A DNA stretch of 37,476 nt. It comes from Ascidiaceihabitans sp. (GTDB lineage: Bacteria > Pseudomonadota > Alphaproteobacteria > Rhodobacterales > Rhodobacteraceae). Below the pieces are notes generated by a model. It made no database searches. It was not told where the DNA came from and was given only the letters and a program-made list of their open reading frames with translations. The position numbers and the translations under genes were made by a program. Location of the stretch: the NCBI GenBank assembly GCA_028388995.1, contig JAOEQC010000017.1:1-37476 (forward strand), read 5' to 3'. Positions 1 to 9,550 of the stretch are shown one piece after another. Position 1 is the stretch's first letter. Every line of letters starts with the position of its first letter.

Positions 1-1
1 G

Positions 2-301
2 CGTGCCCTTCTCGCCTCAGGGAACATAAGCAAAGCAAAGTCGGTTCTAGAAAAATCCCGCAGCATCGACTTTCGCGATGGTAGCATGCTGCGCGATCTG
101 GCAGTGACTTATGCCAAATCAAAACAACCGGGTATGGCTGCCCTGACCACCGCAGAGCGTTACGCCCTACTTGGGCGCATGGCTGATGCAAAAATTCACT
201 CAAAACGGGCAGTGGGAATTCTTCCGAGTGGCTCTGGCCCTTGGCAACGCGCACAGGATGTGTTGATTGCTTCTGAACGTGCTACCAAAAAGAGGAAATA
301 A
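2..301 (+). CDS. C-terminal end of a TPR-containing, probably M48-family metalloprotease (cut by window start)
   Basis: The frame is open from the first bases of the window and ends at TAA 299-301, so only the last 99 codons are present. The residues form alternating helical segments rich in Ala, Lys and Leu of the kind seen in the TPR tail of BepA/YfgC-like periplasmic M48 proteases. No zinc motif (HExxH) lies inside the window, so the protease assignment rests on tail composition and on the neighbour, a secreted DsbA-like gene starting 3 bases downstream, an arrangement I recall from Rhodobacteraceae. The two are probably cotranscribed. Another TPR protein is possible. Confidence 0.55.
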   Translation, partial: RALLASGNISKAKSVLEKSRSIDFRDGSMLRDLAVTYAKSKQPGMAALTTAERYALLGRMADAKIHSKRAVGILPSGSGPWQRAQDVLIASERATKKRK

Positions 302-304
302 ATC

Positions 305-1054
305 ATGCGCCTAACACACCTGTTTTCCGCAGCAGCCTTAGCCTGCACTGTTGCGCTACCTGCGTCAGCACTAGATCTCACAAACATGAGCGATGAAGAA
401 CGCGCCATGTTCCACGAAGAAGTCCGCGCCTACTTGATGGACCAACCCCAAGTAATCATGGAAGCCGTCAACCAACTCGAAGCAAATCAACAACAAGAAG
501 CGGCTCAGGCAGACCTGGACTTGGTCAGCGACAACGCTGAAGCCTTGTTCAACGATGGTTATTCTTACGTCGGTGGCAATCCTGATGGCGATATCACATT
601 GGTTGAATTCTTGGACTACCGCTGTGGCTACTGCCGCAAAGCGCACACCGAAGTCGCCAAGATGCTTGGAACAGACGGCAACATACGCCTAATCGTCAAA
701 GAATTCCCTATCTTGGGTGAACAATCAGTTCTTGCATCACGCTTTGCCATAGCCGTGAAATTGGCCGCAGGTGATGACGCATACAAAGCGATCAACGATT
801 CCTTGATGACCTTTCCAGGTGAGCTGAGCATGATCAGCCTAAACCGTTTGGGCAATACATTCGGATTGGACATGGCCGCAGTTGAAGCGCAAATGAACGG
901 TCCTGAAGTGGTTGAACAGTTGGCAAAAACCAAAGAGCTTGCGCAAATTTTGCGGATCACAGGCACGCCAACATTTGTGCTTCAAGACGAAATGCTGCGT
1001 GGGTATTTACCGTATGATCAGTTGATGATGATCGTGAATGACAAACGCGGTTAA
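305..1054 (+). CDS. DsbA-family periplasmic thiol oxidoreductase
   Basis: A 249-residue protein with a signal peptide (residues 1-22, ending in an A-S-A-type site), a charged helical N-terminal segment (about 30-75) and a thioredoxin fold with the redox motif CGYC at 107-110. The cis-proline loop is visible as TGTPTF near the C-terminus. This matches the DsbA/Com1/ScsC-like group, which introduces or isomerises disulfides in exported proteins. The helical N-terminal extension before the thioredoxin domain resembles that of oligomerising ScsC/Com1 proteins. An SD (GAGGAA) overlaps the end of the upstream gene, which suggests one operon. A strong hairpin follows the stop. Confidence 0.85.
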   Translation: MRLTHLFSAAALACTVALPASALDLTNMSDEERAMFHEEVRAYLMDQPQVIMEAVNQLEANQQQEAAQADLDLVSDNAEALFNDGYSYVGGNPDGDITLVEFLDYRCGYCRKAHTEVAKMLGTDGNIRLIVKEFPILGEQSVLASRFAIAVKLAAGDDAYKAINDSLMTFPGELSMISLNRLGNTFGLDMAAVEAQMNGPEVVEQLAKTKELAQILRITGTPTFVLQDEMLRGYLPYDQLMMIVNDKRG

Positions 1055-1078
1055 CCCCAAGGATCAACCAAAATGCAA

Positions 1079-1109
1079 AAAGGGCGGTGAATTCAGTTCA
1101 CCGCCCTTT
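1079..1109. terminator. Bidirectional intrinsic terminator between the DsbA-like gene and ispG
   Basis: A perfect 13-bp inverted repeat (AAAGGGCGGTGAA, 1079-1091; complement 1097-1109) encloses a 5-base loop. A-rich and T-rich flanks allow it to act for both convergent genes. Confidence 0.85.
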
Positions 1110-1134
1110 GGTAATATCGACTGATTGTTGCAAT

Positions 1135-2262
1135 TTATTCTTCGAGTGCTTCAATCTCTGCTTCGGCAATCATTTCAGCGCGCGCTTCGACTTGCTCAAC
1201 GATGTGCTCAACCATGGATGCGTTGTCTTGTTTGTGACTTTGTTTACCCGCCAGATAGACCATCCCAGAACCAGCACCGCCCCCTGTAAAGCCAACATCT
1301 GTCATCAGCGCCTCACCTGGTCCATTCACAACGCAGCCAATAATACTGAGGCTCATCGGCGTTTTGATATGAGCCAAACGGTTTTCCAAAATCTCAACCG
1401 TTTTGATCACGTCAAATCCCTGACGGGCGCACGAAGGGCAACTGATAATGTTCACACCGCGGTGGCGCAGACCAAGAGACTTAAGGATTTCATAGCCGAC
1501 TTTCACTTCCTCAACCGGATCAGCGGATAAAGAAACACGGATCGTATCGCCGATACCCATCCAAAGCAGATTGCCCAACCCAATGGCCGATTTGATCGTG
1601 CCAGTGGTAAGCCCACCCGCCTCAGTTATCCCAAGGTGGATCGGTGCGTCGGTCGCTTCGGCCAACTGCTGGTATGCAGCTGCTGCCATGAATACGTCAG
1701 ACGCTTTACAGCTGATCTTGAATTCGTGGAAATCGTTGTCTTGCAAGATTTTTATATTGTTCAAGCCACTTTCGACCATCGCATCTGGGCATGGCTCGCC
1801 GTATTTTTCCAACAGCTCTTTCTCAAGGCTACCAGCGTTCACACCAATACGGATGGAACAGTTATTATCTTTAGCGGCCTTAATGACTTCTTTGATCCGC
1901 TTTTCGTCGCCGATGTTGCCTGGGTTGATCCGAAGGCATGCAGCCCCCGCCTCAGCGGCCTCAACCCCTCGTTTGTAGTGGAAGTGAATATCGGCCACGA
2001 TCGGCACAGGGCTTTCGCGACAAATCTCCTTCATCGCCGCAGCGCTTTCAGGGTCAGGCACTGAAACACGTACAATATCAGCACCAGCCTCTGCCGCTGC
2101 AATGATCTGCTTGATCGTAGCAGAAGGGTCAGTGGTCAACGTATTGGTCATCGTCTGCACTGTGATCGGGGCATCGCCGCCAACAGGCACGCTACCAACC
2201 ATAATCTGTCGGCTTTTACGACGGTAAATATTGCGCCAAGGACGAATGTGATTAAGCGACAT
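1135..2262 (-). CDS. ispG: 4-hydroxy-3-methylbut-2-enyl diphosphate synthase (IspG/GcpE)
   Basis: A 375-residue bacterial-type IspG: an N-terminal TIM barrel (starting near residue 20 with the [19 protein letters not shown] segment) followed by the iron-sulfur domain. The [4Fe-4S] ligands are visible as CPSC and as the Cys of GCVVNGPGE, whose Glu is the fourth ligand or catalytic residue in characterised enzymes. It catalyses the reductive ring opening of MEcPP to HMBPP in the MEP isoprenoid pathway. The C-terminus carries a Glu-rich tail. It lies 116 bases downstream of the RodZ-like gene on the same strand, so cotranscription is likely. Confidence 0.96.
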   Translation of the reverse strand: MSLNHIRPWRNIYRRKSRQIMVGSVPVGGDAPITVQTMTNTLTTDPSATIKQIIAAAEAGADIVRVSVPDPESAAAMKEICRESPVPIVADIHFHYKRGVEAAEAGAACLRINPGNIGDEKRIKEVIKAAKDNNCSIRIGVNAGSLEKELLEKYGEPCPDAMVESGLNNIKILQDNDFHEFKISCKASDVFMAAAAYQQLAEATDAPIHLGITEAGGLTTGTIKSAIGLGNLLWMGIGDTIRVSLSADPVEEVKVGYEILKSLGLRHRGVNIISCPSCARQGFDVIKTVEILENRLAHIKTPMSLSIIGCVVNGPGEALMTDVGFTGGGAGSGMVYLAGKQSHKQDNASMVEHIVEQVEARAEMIAEAEIEALEE

Positions 2263-2378
2263 GAGCGAATGGCCTTTGCATAACGAATTGTTACTTAGGA
2301 AATAGTCCGCCCATCACTCCGCTGCAACCTTTGGGAGCAGGATTAAGCGACACAAATGTCAGAGATGCGAATAAAGGC

Positions 2379-3623
2379 TTAGTTGGCTTGGCACGGCACA
2401 GCAGCCAGTGGGTCGATCGCTGATAGATCAGCTACCATACGACCCAATGTTGTTTCGCTGGTCAGGGGAGCTGGCTCAAACAATTCTACCAACGCTGCTT
2501 GCACCAATGGCAAATTCGATGTCACGCTACCAGGTGCGCCAGCAGGACCATAGCAATCCCCCGCCATCGCAAAGTAGATCGCGCCGCTTTCACCGGTGCG
2601 CAGCGTTGCAGGTTCAACAGTAGACGGTACGGTCCATGTGTCACCCTTTTCCATAACCGTTTCAAATATCACAGTGCCTTCCGCAGACCGAACACGGACC
2701 CAAGATGGGTATGCTGCAACCATTTGCAAAGCTGGTGCGAGACCCTCAACAACCTGTGGCACAACAACACCGTTGGCTTCAGCCAAGGCACCATTGATAC
2801 CTGAAATCAAATTAATGTCAGTGTCGTTGAAAACTGGTGCCGTGAAGCTCCCAATTGAACGTGGATCAATGTTTGCAATCGCTGAATCACGCGCGACTAG
2901 AACAGGTACATCCAAGGCCTGAGGACGATACAAACGATCAAGCGCATTACCGCGTGGGTTGTCTAATACCTTTGGAACGGCAGAGTTTGTGATTTCAGTG
3001 GTCGGCTGTACGATTGCAGCACCGTTCAATGGATCAAGATCAGCCAAAACAACGGGTGTCTGATCAACAGGAGCAACCTGGACGCGCTGCACTTCTTGCA
3101 ACACGGAATAACCGCCAAAGCCAATCGCGCCAATCAAGCCAAGTAGAACCAGAATTGAACCAATCGCGCTCGGTTCAACCCGAGACAAGAAATTTTCACT
3201 AGTAGGTGCAAATGGCGTAGTCGGAGATGCGAAGATGTCACCACCAGCAATGCGCGACAATCGATCTTCACGGTCTGGTTTATTGATAACAGATGCCTCG
3301 GCAGACATACCGTGTGCAACTGAGAACCCGCTTTCGGTGCGAAATGCAGCAAAAGCATGTTCAGGATCCATATTCAAATAACGGGCATAAGAGCGGACAT
3401 AGCCGGCGATAAATCCAGGTGTATCAAACACTGTTGGATCTGAATTTTCGATGGCGGCGATGTAGATGGCTTTGATATGAAGTTCACGCTGAACGTCTAA
3501 CAGGCTTTTACCCAAAGTCGCCCGCTCACCACGCATCATATCTCCAAGCCGTAGCTCGAAATCATCAAACGCTTTGAGTTCGACTTTTTCTTCAACGATC
3601 TTGGAGGATCTCCTACCGATCAT
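2379..3623 (-). CDS. RodZ-like protein: N-terminal HTH, one membrane span, C-terminal DUF4115
   Basis: 414 residues. An Xre-type helix-turn-helix occupies about residues 25-95 (GKSLLDVQRELHIKAIYIAA ... GFIAGYVRSYARYLNMD), a pattern typical of the RodZ cytoplasmic domain. A single hydrophobic span (ILVLLGLIGAIGFGGYSVL) lies near residue 160, followed by a long Pro/Ala/Val linker and a C-terminal beta-rich domain with WVRVRSAEGTVIFE and GDTWTVP, matching DUF4115. RodZ links MreB to the envelope and supports rod shape. The Rhodobacteraceae version commonly sits next to ispG, as here. Start ATG 3623. The exact cell-shape role here is inferred from the family. Confidence 0.85.
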   Translation of the reverse strand: MIGRRSSKIVEEKVELKAFDDFELRLGDMMRGERATLGKSLLDVQRELHIKAIYIAAIENSDPTVFDTPGFIAGYVRSYARYLNMDPEHAFAAFRTESGFSVAHGMSAEASVINKPDREDRLSRIAGGDIFASPTTPFAPTSENFLSRVEPSAIGSILVLLGLIGAIGFGGYSVLQEVQRVQVAPVDQTPVVLADLDPLNGAAIVQPTTEITNSAVPKVLDNPRGNALDRLYRPQALDVPVLVARDSAIANIDPRSIGSFTAPVFNDTDINLISGINGALAEANGVVVPQVVEGLAPALQMVAAYPSWVRVRSAEGTVIFETVMEKGDTWTVPSTVEPATLRTGESGAIYFAMAGDCYGPAGAPGSVTSNLPLVQAALVELFEPAPLTSETTLGRMVADLSAIDPLAAVPCQAN

Positions 3624-3734
3624 AACCCTGCCCCATAAAAATTTTTACCACGATCTCGCCCCAACGATTCGAGTATGTTCTTTTTCTAGCGCAAGTGTAG
3701 CATCGCACAAGGTAAATTATCTATTTTTGGCCTT

Positions 3735-4958
3735 CTAACCCGTTAATTCGGCACGATTCAGCGCACAGTGCGACCACAGGGCGTCCATTGCTTTGACCAG
3801 AGCATCCATTTCGAGCGGACCATGGACTGGCGAGGGTGTGAAACGCAGTCGCTCGGTGCCACGTGGCACGGTTGGGAAGTTGATCGGCTGAACGTAAATT
3901 CCATGTTCTTCAAGCAGCATGTCAGACAGCAACTTGGTGTGAACAGGATTGCCTACAATCACAGGGACAATGTGGCTGCCATGATCGATGATCGGCAGAC
4001 CTAACCCTTTGAGGCGTAACTTTAAAATCTTAGCTTGCAATTGCTGGCTGTCGCGCAACTCTTGGGCTGTTTTAAGGTGTTTCACAGACGCCGCGGCACC
4101 AGCAGCAACGGCTGGCGGCAGCGAAGTTGTAAAGATAAAGCCCGGCGCGTAAGACCTGATAGCATCACACATTTTTGCACTTGCGGCGATGTAACCGCCC
4201 ATAACGCCGTATGCTTTAGCCAGTGTGCCATTGATAATATCAAGGCGGTGCATCAGGCCATCGCGCTCAGCAACACCTGCTCCGCGCGGGCCATACATGC
4301 CCACAGCGTGCACTTCGTCGATGTAAGTCAGCGCGCCAAACTCGACCGCAAGGTCACAAATCGCTTCAATCGGACCGAAATCGCCATCCATTGAATAGAT
4401 GGATTCGAAAGCAATAATCTTCGGCGCAGCTAGGTCATCAGCCGCCAACAGTTCGCGCAAGTGCGCAACATCATTGTGACGGAAGATACGTTTTGCTCCA
4501 CCATTGCGGCGCACGCCTTCAATCATTGAGGCGTGGTTCAAAGCATCTGAATAAATAATCGCGCCCGGAAACAGTTTGGGAAGAGTGCTTAGGGTCGCGT
4601 CGTTCGCGATGTAAGCACTTGTGAAAAGCAAGGCAGCTTCTTTGCCATGCAAATCAGCCAATTCAGCTTCAAGACGCTTATGATATACGGTCGTACCGGA
4701 AATATTGCGTGTTCCGCCAGAGCCAGCACCGGTGGCATCAATGGCTTCGTGCATCGCGTTAATCACGACAGGTTTTTGACCCATGCCAAGATAATCATTA
4801 CCACACCAAACAGTTATATCTTTCTTGGTCCCATCTTCACGAGTCCACTCAGCATGAGGGAATTGACCTTTTCGACGTTCAATATCGATGAAGGTGCGGT
4901 AGCGCCCTTCTTCGTGCAAACGTTCAATCGCTAGATCTAACTGTTCAGTATAGTCCAA
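3735..4958 (-). CDS. hemA: 5-aminolevulinate synthase (HemA/ALAS)
   Basis: 407 residues matching the alpha-proteobacterial ALAS of the alpha-oxoamine synthase family: N-terminal [14 protein letters not shown], glycine-rich [23 protein letters not shown], and the PLP-lysine segment [10 protein letters not shown]. It condenses glycine and succinyl-CoA to 5-aminolevulinate, the first step of haem and bacteriochlorophyll synthesis by the C4 route. The frame that matches the family start (DYTEQL) has no ATG: it begins with TTG at 4958, preceded by GGAG seven bases upstream, and an ATG in another frame overlaps the spacer. No in-frame ATG or GTG lies between this TTG and the upstream TGA, so the TTG start is well supported. 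Confidence 0.95.
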   Translation of the reverse strand: MDYTEQLDLAIERLHEEGRYRTFIDIERRKGQFPHAEWTREDGTKKDITVWCGNDYLGMGQKPVVINAMHEAIDATGAGSGGTRNISGTTVYHKRLEAELADLHGKEAALLFTSAYIANDATLSTLPKLFPGAIIYSDALNHASMIEGVRRNGGAKRIFRHNDVAHLRELLAADDLAAPKIIAFESIYSMDGDFGPIEAICDLAVEFGALTYIDEVHAVGMYGPRGAGVAERDGLMHRLDIINGTLAKAYGVMGGYIAASAKMCDAIRSYAPGFIFTTSLPPAVAAGAAASVKHLKTAQELRDSQQLQAKILKLRLKGLGLPIIDHGSHIVPVIVGNPVHTKLLSDMLLEEHGIYVQPINFPTVPRGTERLRFTPSPVHGPLEMDALVKAMDALWSHCALNRAELTG

Positions 4959-5136
4959 GACATTGCTCCGTGCTGTCTTCCTTCATTAGTCTTAATTATA
5001 GCCTCTTTTCTTTCCATTCAATGCACATAACTGTGCGCAGATGGTCGCAGCCTTGTGCGCTAGGGCTGGACAGCAAGTTTGCAGCATATACGCTGCCTTC
5101 TAAATAAGCCCTCATTCCAATATTCGGAGCCTTTCC

Positions 5137-6507
5137 ATGAGCCTAGATAAAGTCCTTTCCAAGATCGATGCAGATCTTCCAGACGCCACAGAACGCTTGT
5201 TGGAACTGCTGCGCATTCCATCAATTTCGACCGATCCAGCTTTTGCAGATCACTGCCAAACGGCAGCTGACTGGTTGGTCGCAGACCTTCAAAGCCTCGG
5301 CGTCCCGGCCACAAAACGCCAAACACCGGGCCATCCAATGGTCGTTGGACATGTTGAGGGTGAAGGGCCACACATTCTGTTTTATGGCCACTACGACGTA
5401 CAACCTGTTGATCCACTTGATCTTTGGGATAATGATCCGTTTAACCCACAGATCGAGGACACCGCTAAGGGCAAGGTTATTCGAGGTCGCGGTTCATCCG
5501 ATGACAAAGGCCAGTTGATGACGTTTGTCGAAGCCTGCCGTGCGTGGAAAGAAGTGAATGGCACCCTACCGTGCCGCATCACGTTCTTCTTTGAGGGCGA
5601 AGAGGAGTCAGGATCCCCGAGCCTGGTGCCCTTTATGCATCAAAACGCGGATGAGTTGCGCGCCGACATTGCGCTGATCTGTGACACGGGCCTGTTTGAA
5701 AGCAAAACACCCGCGATCGTAACCATGTTGCGCGGTCTACTGGGCGAAGAATTTACCATCACTGGCCCTACGTTGGACTTACATTCGGGCATGTACGGCG
5801 GGATCGCGATGAATCCGATCCGCGTAATGTCCAATGTCATTGCATCCCTTCACGACGGAAACGGGCGTGTAACAATTCCTAACTTCTACGATGGCGTTCA
5901 AGACCTTTCCGACGAATTGGAAGCACAGTGGCAAGGCCTCGCGTTTGATCATGCCAACTTCTTGGATGATGTCGGACTGTCCAAACCAGCGGGCGAACAA
6001 GATCGCACACCATTGGAAATGATCTGGTCACGCCCAACCTGTGAAGTGAACGGTATCTGGGGTGGCTATACTGGTGACGGCTTCAAAACCGTGCTGCCAT
6101 CCAAAGCAAACGCCAAGATCAGCTTTCGTTTGGTCGGGGATCAAGATCCAGACGCTATTCGTACCAACTTCCGCCAAATGGTACAGGACCAACTGCCAGA
6201 AGACTGCAGCGTAGAATTTCACGGCCACAGCTCTGGACGCGCATCAGTAACCGAAACCACTGCCCCTGCTTTTGAACAAGCACGCGCGGCACTGACAACA
6301 GAATGGGGTGTTCAAGCTGCCTATGTTGGATGTGGTGGTTCAATCCCTATCGCGGGGCACTTCCAAAACATCTTGGGCACGACACCGATGTTGGTTGGGT
6401 TTGGCAAAGACGATGATGCCATCCATTCACCAAATGAAAAATACGACCTGTCCAGCTTCCACCATGGCATTCGCTCATGGGCACGTATCTTGGACGCTTT
6501 GACCTAG
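5137..6507 (+). CDS. M20-family metallopeptidase (dipeptidase type)
   Basis: 456 residues, typical length for M20 dipeptidases of the CNDP/ArgE/DapE superfamily. Metal-site motifs appear in order: FYGHYDVQPV (His and catalytic Asp), GRGSSDDKGQ (bridging Asp), EGEEESGS (catalytic and ligand Glu), LDLHSG (dimerisation-domain His) and DDAIHSPNE near the C-terminus (ligand His). It should hydrolyse short peptides or acylated amino acids in the cytosol; there is no signal peptide. Start ATG 5137 follows a GGAG SD. It is transcribed divergently from hemA and is followed by a hairpin. Confidence 0.9.
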   Translation: MSLDKVLSKIDADLPDATERLLELLRIPSISTDPAFADHCQTAADWLVADLQSLGVPATKRQTPGHPMVVGHVEGEGPHILFYGHYDVQPVDPLDLWDNDPFNPQIEDTAKGKVIRGRGSSDDKGQLMTFVEACRAWKEVNGTLPCRITFFFEGEEESGSPSLVPFMHQNADELRADIALICDTGLFESKTPAIVTMLRGLLGEEFTITGPTLDLHSGMYGGIAMNPIRVMSNVIASLHDGNGRVTIPNFYDGVQDLSDELEAQWQGLAFDHANFLDDVGLSKPAGEQDRTPLEMIWSRPTCEVNGIWGGYTGDGFKTVLPSKANAKISFRLVGDQDPDAIRTNFRQMVQDQLPEDCSVEFHGHSSGRASVTETTAPAFEQARAALTTEWGVQAAYVGCGGSIPIAGHFQNILGTTPMLVGFGKDDDAIHSPNEKYDLSSFHHGIRSWARILDALT

Positions 6508-6520
6508 GACATAAAAACGG

Positions 6521-6541
6521 AGTTGGGGACTGTCCCCAACT
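6521..6541 (+). terminator. Hairpin after the M20 peptidase gene
   Basis: A 9-bp perfect stem (AGTTGGGGA, 6521-6529, with its complement at 6533-6541) and a 3-base loop start 13 bases after the stop. No clear T-run follows, so termination strength is uncertain. Confidence 0.5.
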
Positions 6542-6608
6542 TCACAACATGCTGATATTTAAGAGAACTGCGCGTAGGTGCGCCACTTTTCAACCAATAT
6601 TGGGAAAG

Positions 6609-6685
6609 TGGCGCGGTTGACGGGACTCGAACCCGCGACCCTCGGCGTGACAGGCCGATACTCTAACCAACTGAGCTACAACCGC
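6609..6685 (-). tRNA. tRNA-Asp(GTC), copy 1
   Basis: Read on the minus strand this folds into a full cloverleaf: acceptor GCGGTTG/CAACCGC, anticodon loop CTGTCAC giving anticodon GTC, T loop TTCGAGT, discriminator G and encoded CCA (77 bases). It is identical to the copy at 9343-9419. Confidence 0.97.
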
Positions 6686-6708
6686 GCATACGGGCGGGAT
6701 AGACCGCC

Positions 6709-6746
6709 TTCACAGGGGCGTCAATAACAAATGACGCCCCTGTGAA
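6709..6746. terminator. Long hairpin downstream of eda
   Basis: A perfect 15-bp inverted repeat (6709-6723 against 6732-6746, loop ATAACAAA) lies between the eda stop and tRNA-Asp copy 1. It probably ends the edd-eda transcript before the tRNA. No obvious U-tract follows on the minus strand. Confidence 0.6.
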
Positions 6747-6758
6747 AATTCATTCAGA

Positions 6759-7400
6759 TCAGCGTGATAGACCGCTTGCTTGACGCGCCAATTCTTCGAT
6801 CTCGTCCCATTTGCCAGCGTTGACCAAATCGTTTGGTGCAACCCAGCTGCCGCCAGCACATACAACATTGGACAGCGCCAAATACTTAGGGGCGTTTGTT
6901 GGGTTGATCCCACCGGTTGGGCAGAATGAAATCTGTGGAAGTGGACCACCAATGCCTTTGATCGCGTCAACGCCACCCGCAGCCTCAGCTGGGAAGAACT
7001 TCAGCATATCATAGCCACGCTCAAGAAGGCGCATCGCTTCAGACGCAGATGCAGCACCCGGCAAGATTGGCAAATCAGCCGCTTCACATGCGTCTAGCAA
7101 TGTATCTGTTGCACCTGGCGACACACCAAAAGTTGCGCCAGCCGCTTTAGCCGCGGCAACGTCTGCAGGTGTAATCAATGTCCCTGCCCCAACATGGCCA
7201 CCTTTAACAGTCGCCATCGCAGCAATCACATCAAGTGCCGCAGGTGTACGCAATGTAACCTCAAGAACCGGCAAACCGCCGCGCACCAATGCCTCGGCCA
7301 ATGGAACAGCATGTGCAACATCATGGACAACCAACACAGGGATGATTGGGGCCAATTCACATAAGGCGCGGGTACCAGCAGAACGGGATTGAACAGTCAT
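6759..7400 (-). CDS. eda: KDPG/KHG aldolase
   Basis: A 213-residue class I aldolase of the Eda family. Recognisable segments are the substrate-binding EVTLRTPAALD, HVGAGTL, the FGVSPGA turn, and LKFFPAEAAGG, whose Lys is the Schiff-base residue, followed by FCPTGGI. It splits 2-keto-3-deoxy-6-phosphogluconate into pyruvate and glyceraldehyde 3-phosphate, the last step of the Entner-Doudoroff pathway. It starts 3 bases after the edd stop, so it is almost certainly translated from the same mRNA. Confidence 0.96.
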   Translation of the reverse strand: MTVQSRSAGTRALCELAPIIPVLVVHDVAHAVPLAEALVRGGLPVLEVTLRTPAALDVIAAMATVKGGHVGAGTLITPADVAAAKAAGATFGVSPGATDTLLDACEAADLPILPGAASASEAMRLLERGYDMLKFFPAEAAGGVDAIKGIGGPLPQISFCPTGGINPTNAPKYLALSNVVCAGGSWVAPNDLVNAGKWDEIEELARQASGLSR

Positions 7401-7403
7401 ATC

Positions 7404-9212
7404 TTAAACTCCAAATACGCTGGCACCTGCTTCAGCAGGACCAACAGCAGAACGAAACACTTCGAACATTTCGCGACCAGTACCAGACTGGTTCGCAGTG
7501 AGATCAACCTGTGCAGGGGCACGTTCCAGCGCACCCTCCGTCAGGATTTCCAATGTGCCCTCAACCGCATCAACACGCAGCATGTCGCCGTCGTTGATGT
7601 AGGCGATTGGCCCACCGTCTAGGGCTTCTGGGCACACGTGAATTGCAGCAGGCACCTTACCAGATGCACCAGACATGCGTCCATCCGTGACCAACGCAAC
7701 TTTTTTGCCTTGGCCCTGAAGGATCGCCAGCATTGGTGTCAGGCTGTGCAGCTCTGGCATACCGTTGGCTTTCGGGCCTTGGAAACGCACAACAACGATT
7801 GTGTCACCCGTGAACTCACCAGCTTTAAACGCTGTTTTTACTTCATCTTGACCGTGGAACACACGCGCTGGCGCTTCGATCACACGGTGCTCTGGGGCCA
7901 CGGCAGAAATCTTCATAACGCCGGTACCAAGGGAACCAGACAACCGCTTAAGGCCACCTGTTTCTTGGAACGGCTCTTCTAGCGTGCTGATGATCTTAGC
8001 ATTCAGGCTCACAGACGTGCCCTCGCGCCATACCAATTCGCCATTCTCCATGAACGGCTCCTGAGTATAGTTGTGCAGGCCAACGCCAGCGACAGTTTTT
8101 GTATCTGGGTGCAGCAAGCCGCCGCGCAGCAATTCACCAATCAAGTATCCCAAACCGCCCGCCGCGTGGAAGTGGTTCACATCCGCTAAACCGTTTGGAT
8201 ACACACGTGCCAACAATGGCACCAAATCAGAGATTTCAGAGAAGTCTTCCCAATCAAGGATGATGCCACCCGCACGCGCCATAGCCACCAAGTGGATCAA
8301 CAAGTTGGTCGATCCACCGGTCGCCATCAAGCCAACGATGCCGTTTACATAGGCTTTCTCGTCTAGGATTTCACACACAGGGGTATAGTTGTCGCCCAAC
8401 GCACTTAGCGAAAGTGCGCGTTTTGCACCCTCGGCTGTCAATGCAGCGCGCATTTCAGTGTTAGGCGTAACAAAGCTGGAACCGGGCAAGTGAAGACCCA
8501 TGAATTCCATCAACATCTGGTTGGTGTTGGCGGTACCATAGAAGGTACATGTACCCGGACCGTGGTATGCTGCCATTTCGGCATTCATCAATGCGTCACG
8601 GCCAACTTCGCCTGCAGCGAATTTCTGACGTACCATGGCTTTATCATCATTTGCCAAACCACTGGTCATTGGTCCTGCAGGAACAAAGACGGCGGGCAAG
8701 TGACCGAATGCTTGAGCGCCAATGACCAAACCTGGAACAATTTTATCACAGACACCTAAATATGTGGCCGCATCAAAGGTGTTGTGGCTTAGCGCGATGC
8801 CTGCGGCCATTGCGATCAAATCACGTGAAAACAGGCTTAGCTCCATGCCCGCCTCGCCCTGCGTGACGCCGTCACACATTGCCGGCACCCCGCCTGCAAC
8901 CTGTGCAGTGCCACCAACTGAACGTGCAGCTTCGCGCATCACTGCCGGAAAGTGCTCAAACGGTTGGTGTGCAGAAAGCATATCGTTAAAGGCTGTGACG
9001 ATGCCAAGGTTGCCACCAATACCAGTCGCCAATTCGTTCTGATCCTCACCCGAAGCGGCAAATGCGTGGGCCTGACCACTGCAAGACAAATGACCGCGTG
9101 AAGGGCCTTTTGTCTGCGCCGCTTTCATACGAGCCATATATTGGCCACGGCTTGTGGCGCTGCGGCCAACAATTCGATCGGTCACGGATTGTAGTGTGTC
9201 ATGTATAGGCAT
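7404..9212 (-). CDS. edd: 6-phosphogluconate dehydratase
   Basis: A 602-residue IlvD/Edd-family dehydratase of full length. Typical segments include GGVPAMCDGVTQGEAGMELS (cluster cysteine and active-site region), HNTFDAATYLGVCDK, NTEMRAALT and VTDGRMSGASGKVPAA. It converts 6-phosphogluconate to KDPG. Start ATG 9212 has a good SD (AAGGTGA). It is the first gene of edd-eda. A perfect LacI-type palindrome lies about 25 bases upstream of the start, suggesting sugar-responsive repression. Confidence 0.96.
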   Translation of the reverse strand: MPIHDTLQSVTDRIVGRSATSRGQYMARMKAAQTKGPSRGHLSCSGQAHAFAASGEDQNELATGIGGNLGIVTAFNDMLSAHQPFEHFPAVMREAARSVGGTAQVAGGVPAMCDGVTQGEAGMELSLFSRDLIAMAAGIALSHNTFDAATYLGVCDKIVPGLVIGAQAFGHLPAVFVPAGPMTSGLANDDKAMVRQKFAAGEVGRDALMNAEMAAYHGPGTCTFYGTANTNQMLMEFMGLHLPGSSFVTPNTEMRAALTAEGAKRALSLSALGDNYTPVCEILDEKAYVNGIVGLMATGGSTNLLIHLVAMARAGGIILDWEDFSEISDLVPLLARVYPNGLADVNHFHAAGGLGYLIGELLRGGLLHPDTKTVAGVGLHNYTQEPFMENGELVWREGTSVSLNAKIISTLEEPFQETGGLKRLSGSLGTGVMKISAVAPEHRVIEAPARVFHGQDEVKTAFKAGEFTGDTIVVVRFQGPKANGMPELHSLTPMLAILQGQGKKVALVTDGRMSGASGKVPAAIHVCPEALDGGPIAYINDGDMLRVDAVEGTLEILTEGALERAPAQVDLTANQSGTGREMFEVFRSAVGPAEAGASVFGV

Positions 9213-9236
9213 CTTGGATTCACCTTAGCAATTAAT

Positions 9237-9248
9237 GTTAGCGCTAAC
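9237..9248. promoter_or_regulatory. LacI-family operator candidate upstream of edd
   Basis: A perfect 12-bp palindrome, GTTAGCGCTAAC, with the central CG step typical of LacI/GalR-family operators. Its position just ahead of edd suggests control of the Entner-Doudoroff operon by a regulator encoded outside the window. Confidence 0.65.
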
Positions 9249-9342
9249 TATTTACAGGGTGAGTAGATCAACGATCTGTAACAATCAACTGAAAAATCAG
9301 CTCTTCTAGTGTAAATTAACATTATATTGGGATGTTCAACAA

Positions 9343-9419
9343 TGGCGCGGTTGACGGGACTCGAACCCGCGACCCTCGGCGTGACAGGCCGATACTCTAA
9401 CCAACTGAGCTACAACCGC
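9343..9419 (-). tRNA. tRNA-Asp(GTC), copy 2
   Basis: Identical over all 77 bases, including encoded CCA, to the copy at 6609-6685 and in the same orientation. The anticodon loop CTGTCAC gives GTC. The pair brackets eda-edd. Confidence 0.97.
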
Positions 9420-9550
9420 GCAGCATTGTTGTGGCTGTAATAGGTCGACACATCAGGCGCGTCAAGCGAACAAATCAACAAAATCGAAGGTTTTTCAAAT
9501 GTCCCTATTCTGATACCATTAACCTAACAATTTACACAAAAGGACGGACC

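Noticed and set aside
9431-9550. Longer N-terminus for the CMD-family protein
   Set aside because: It adds 40 residues without family character, begins 12 bases from the tRNA-Asp gene, and the ATG at 9551 has its own SD.
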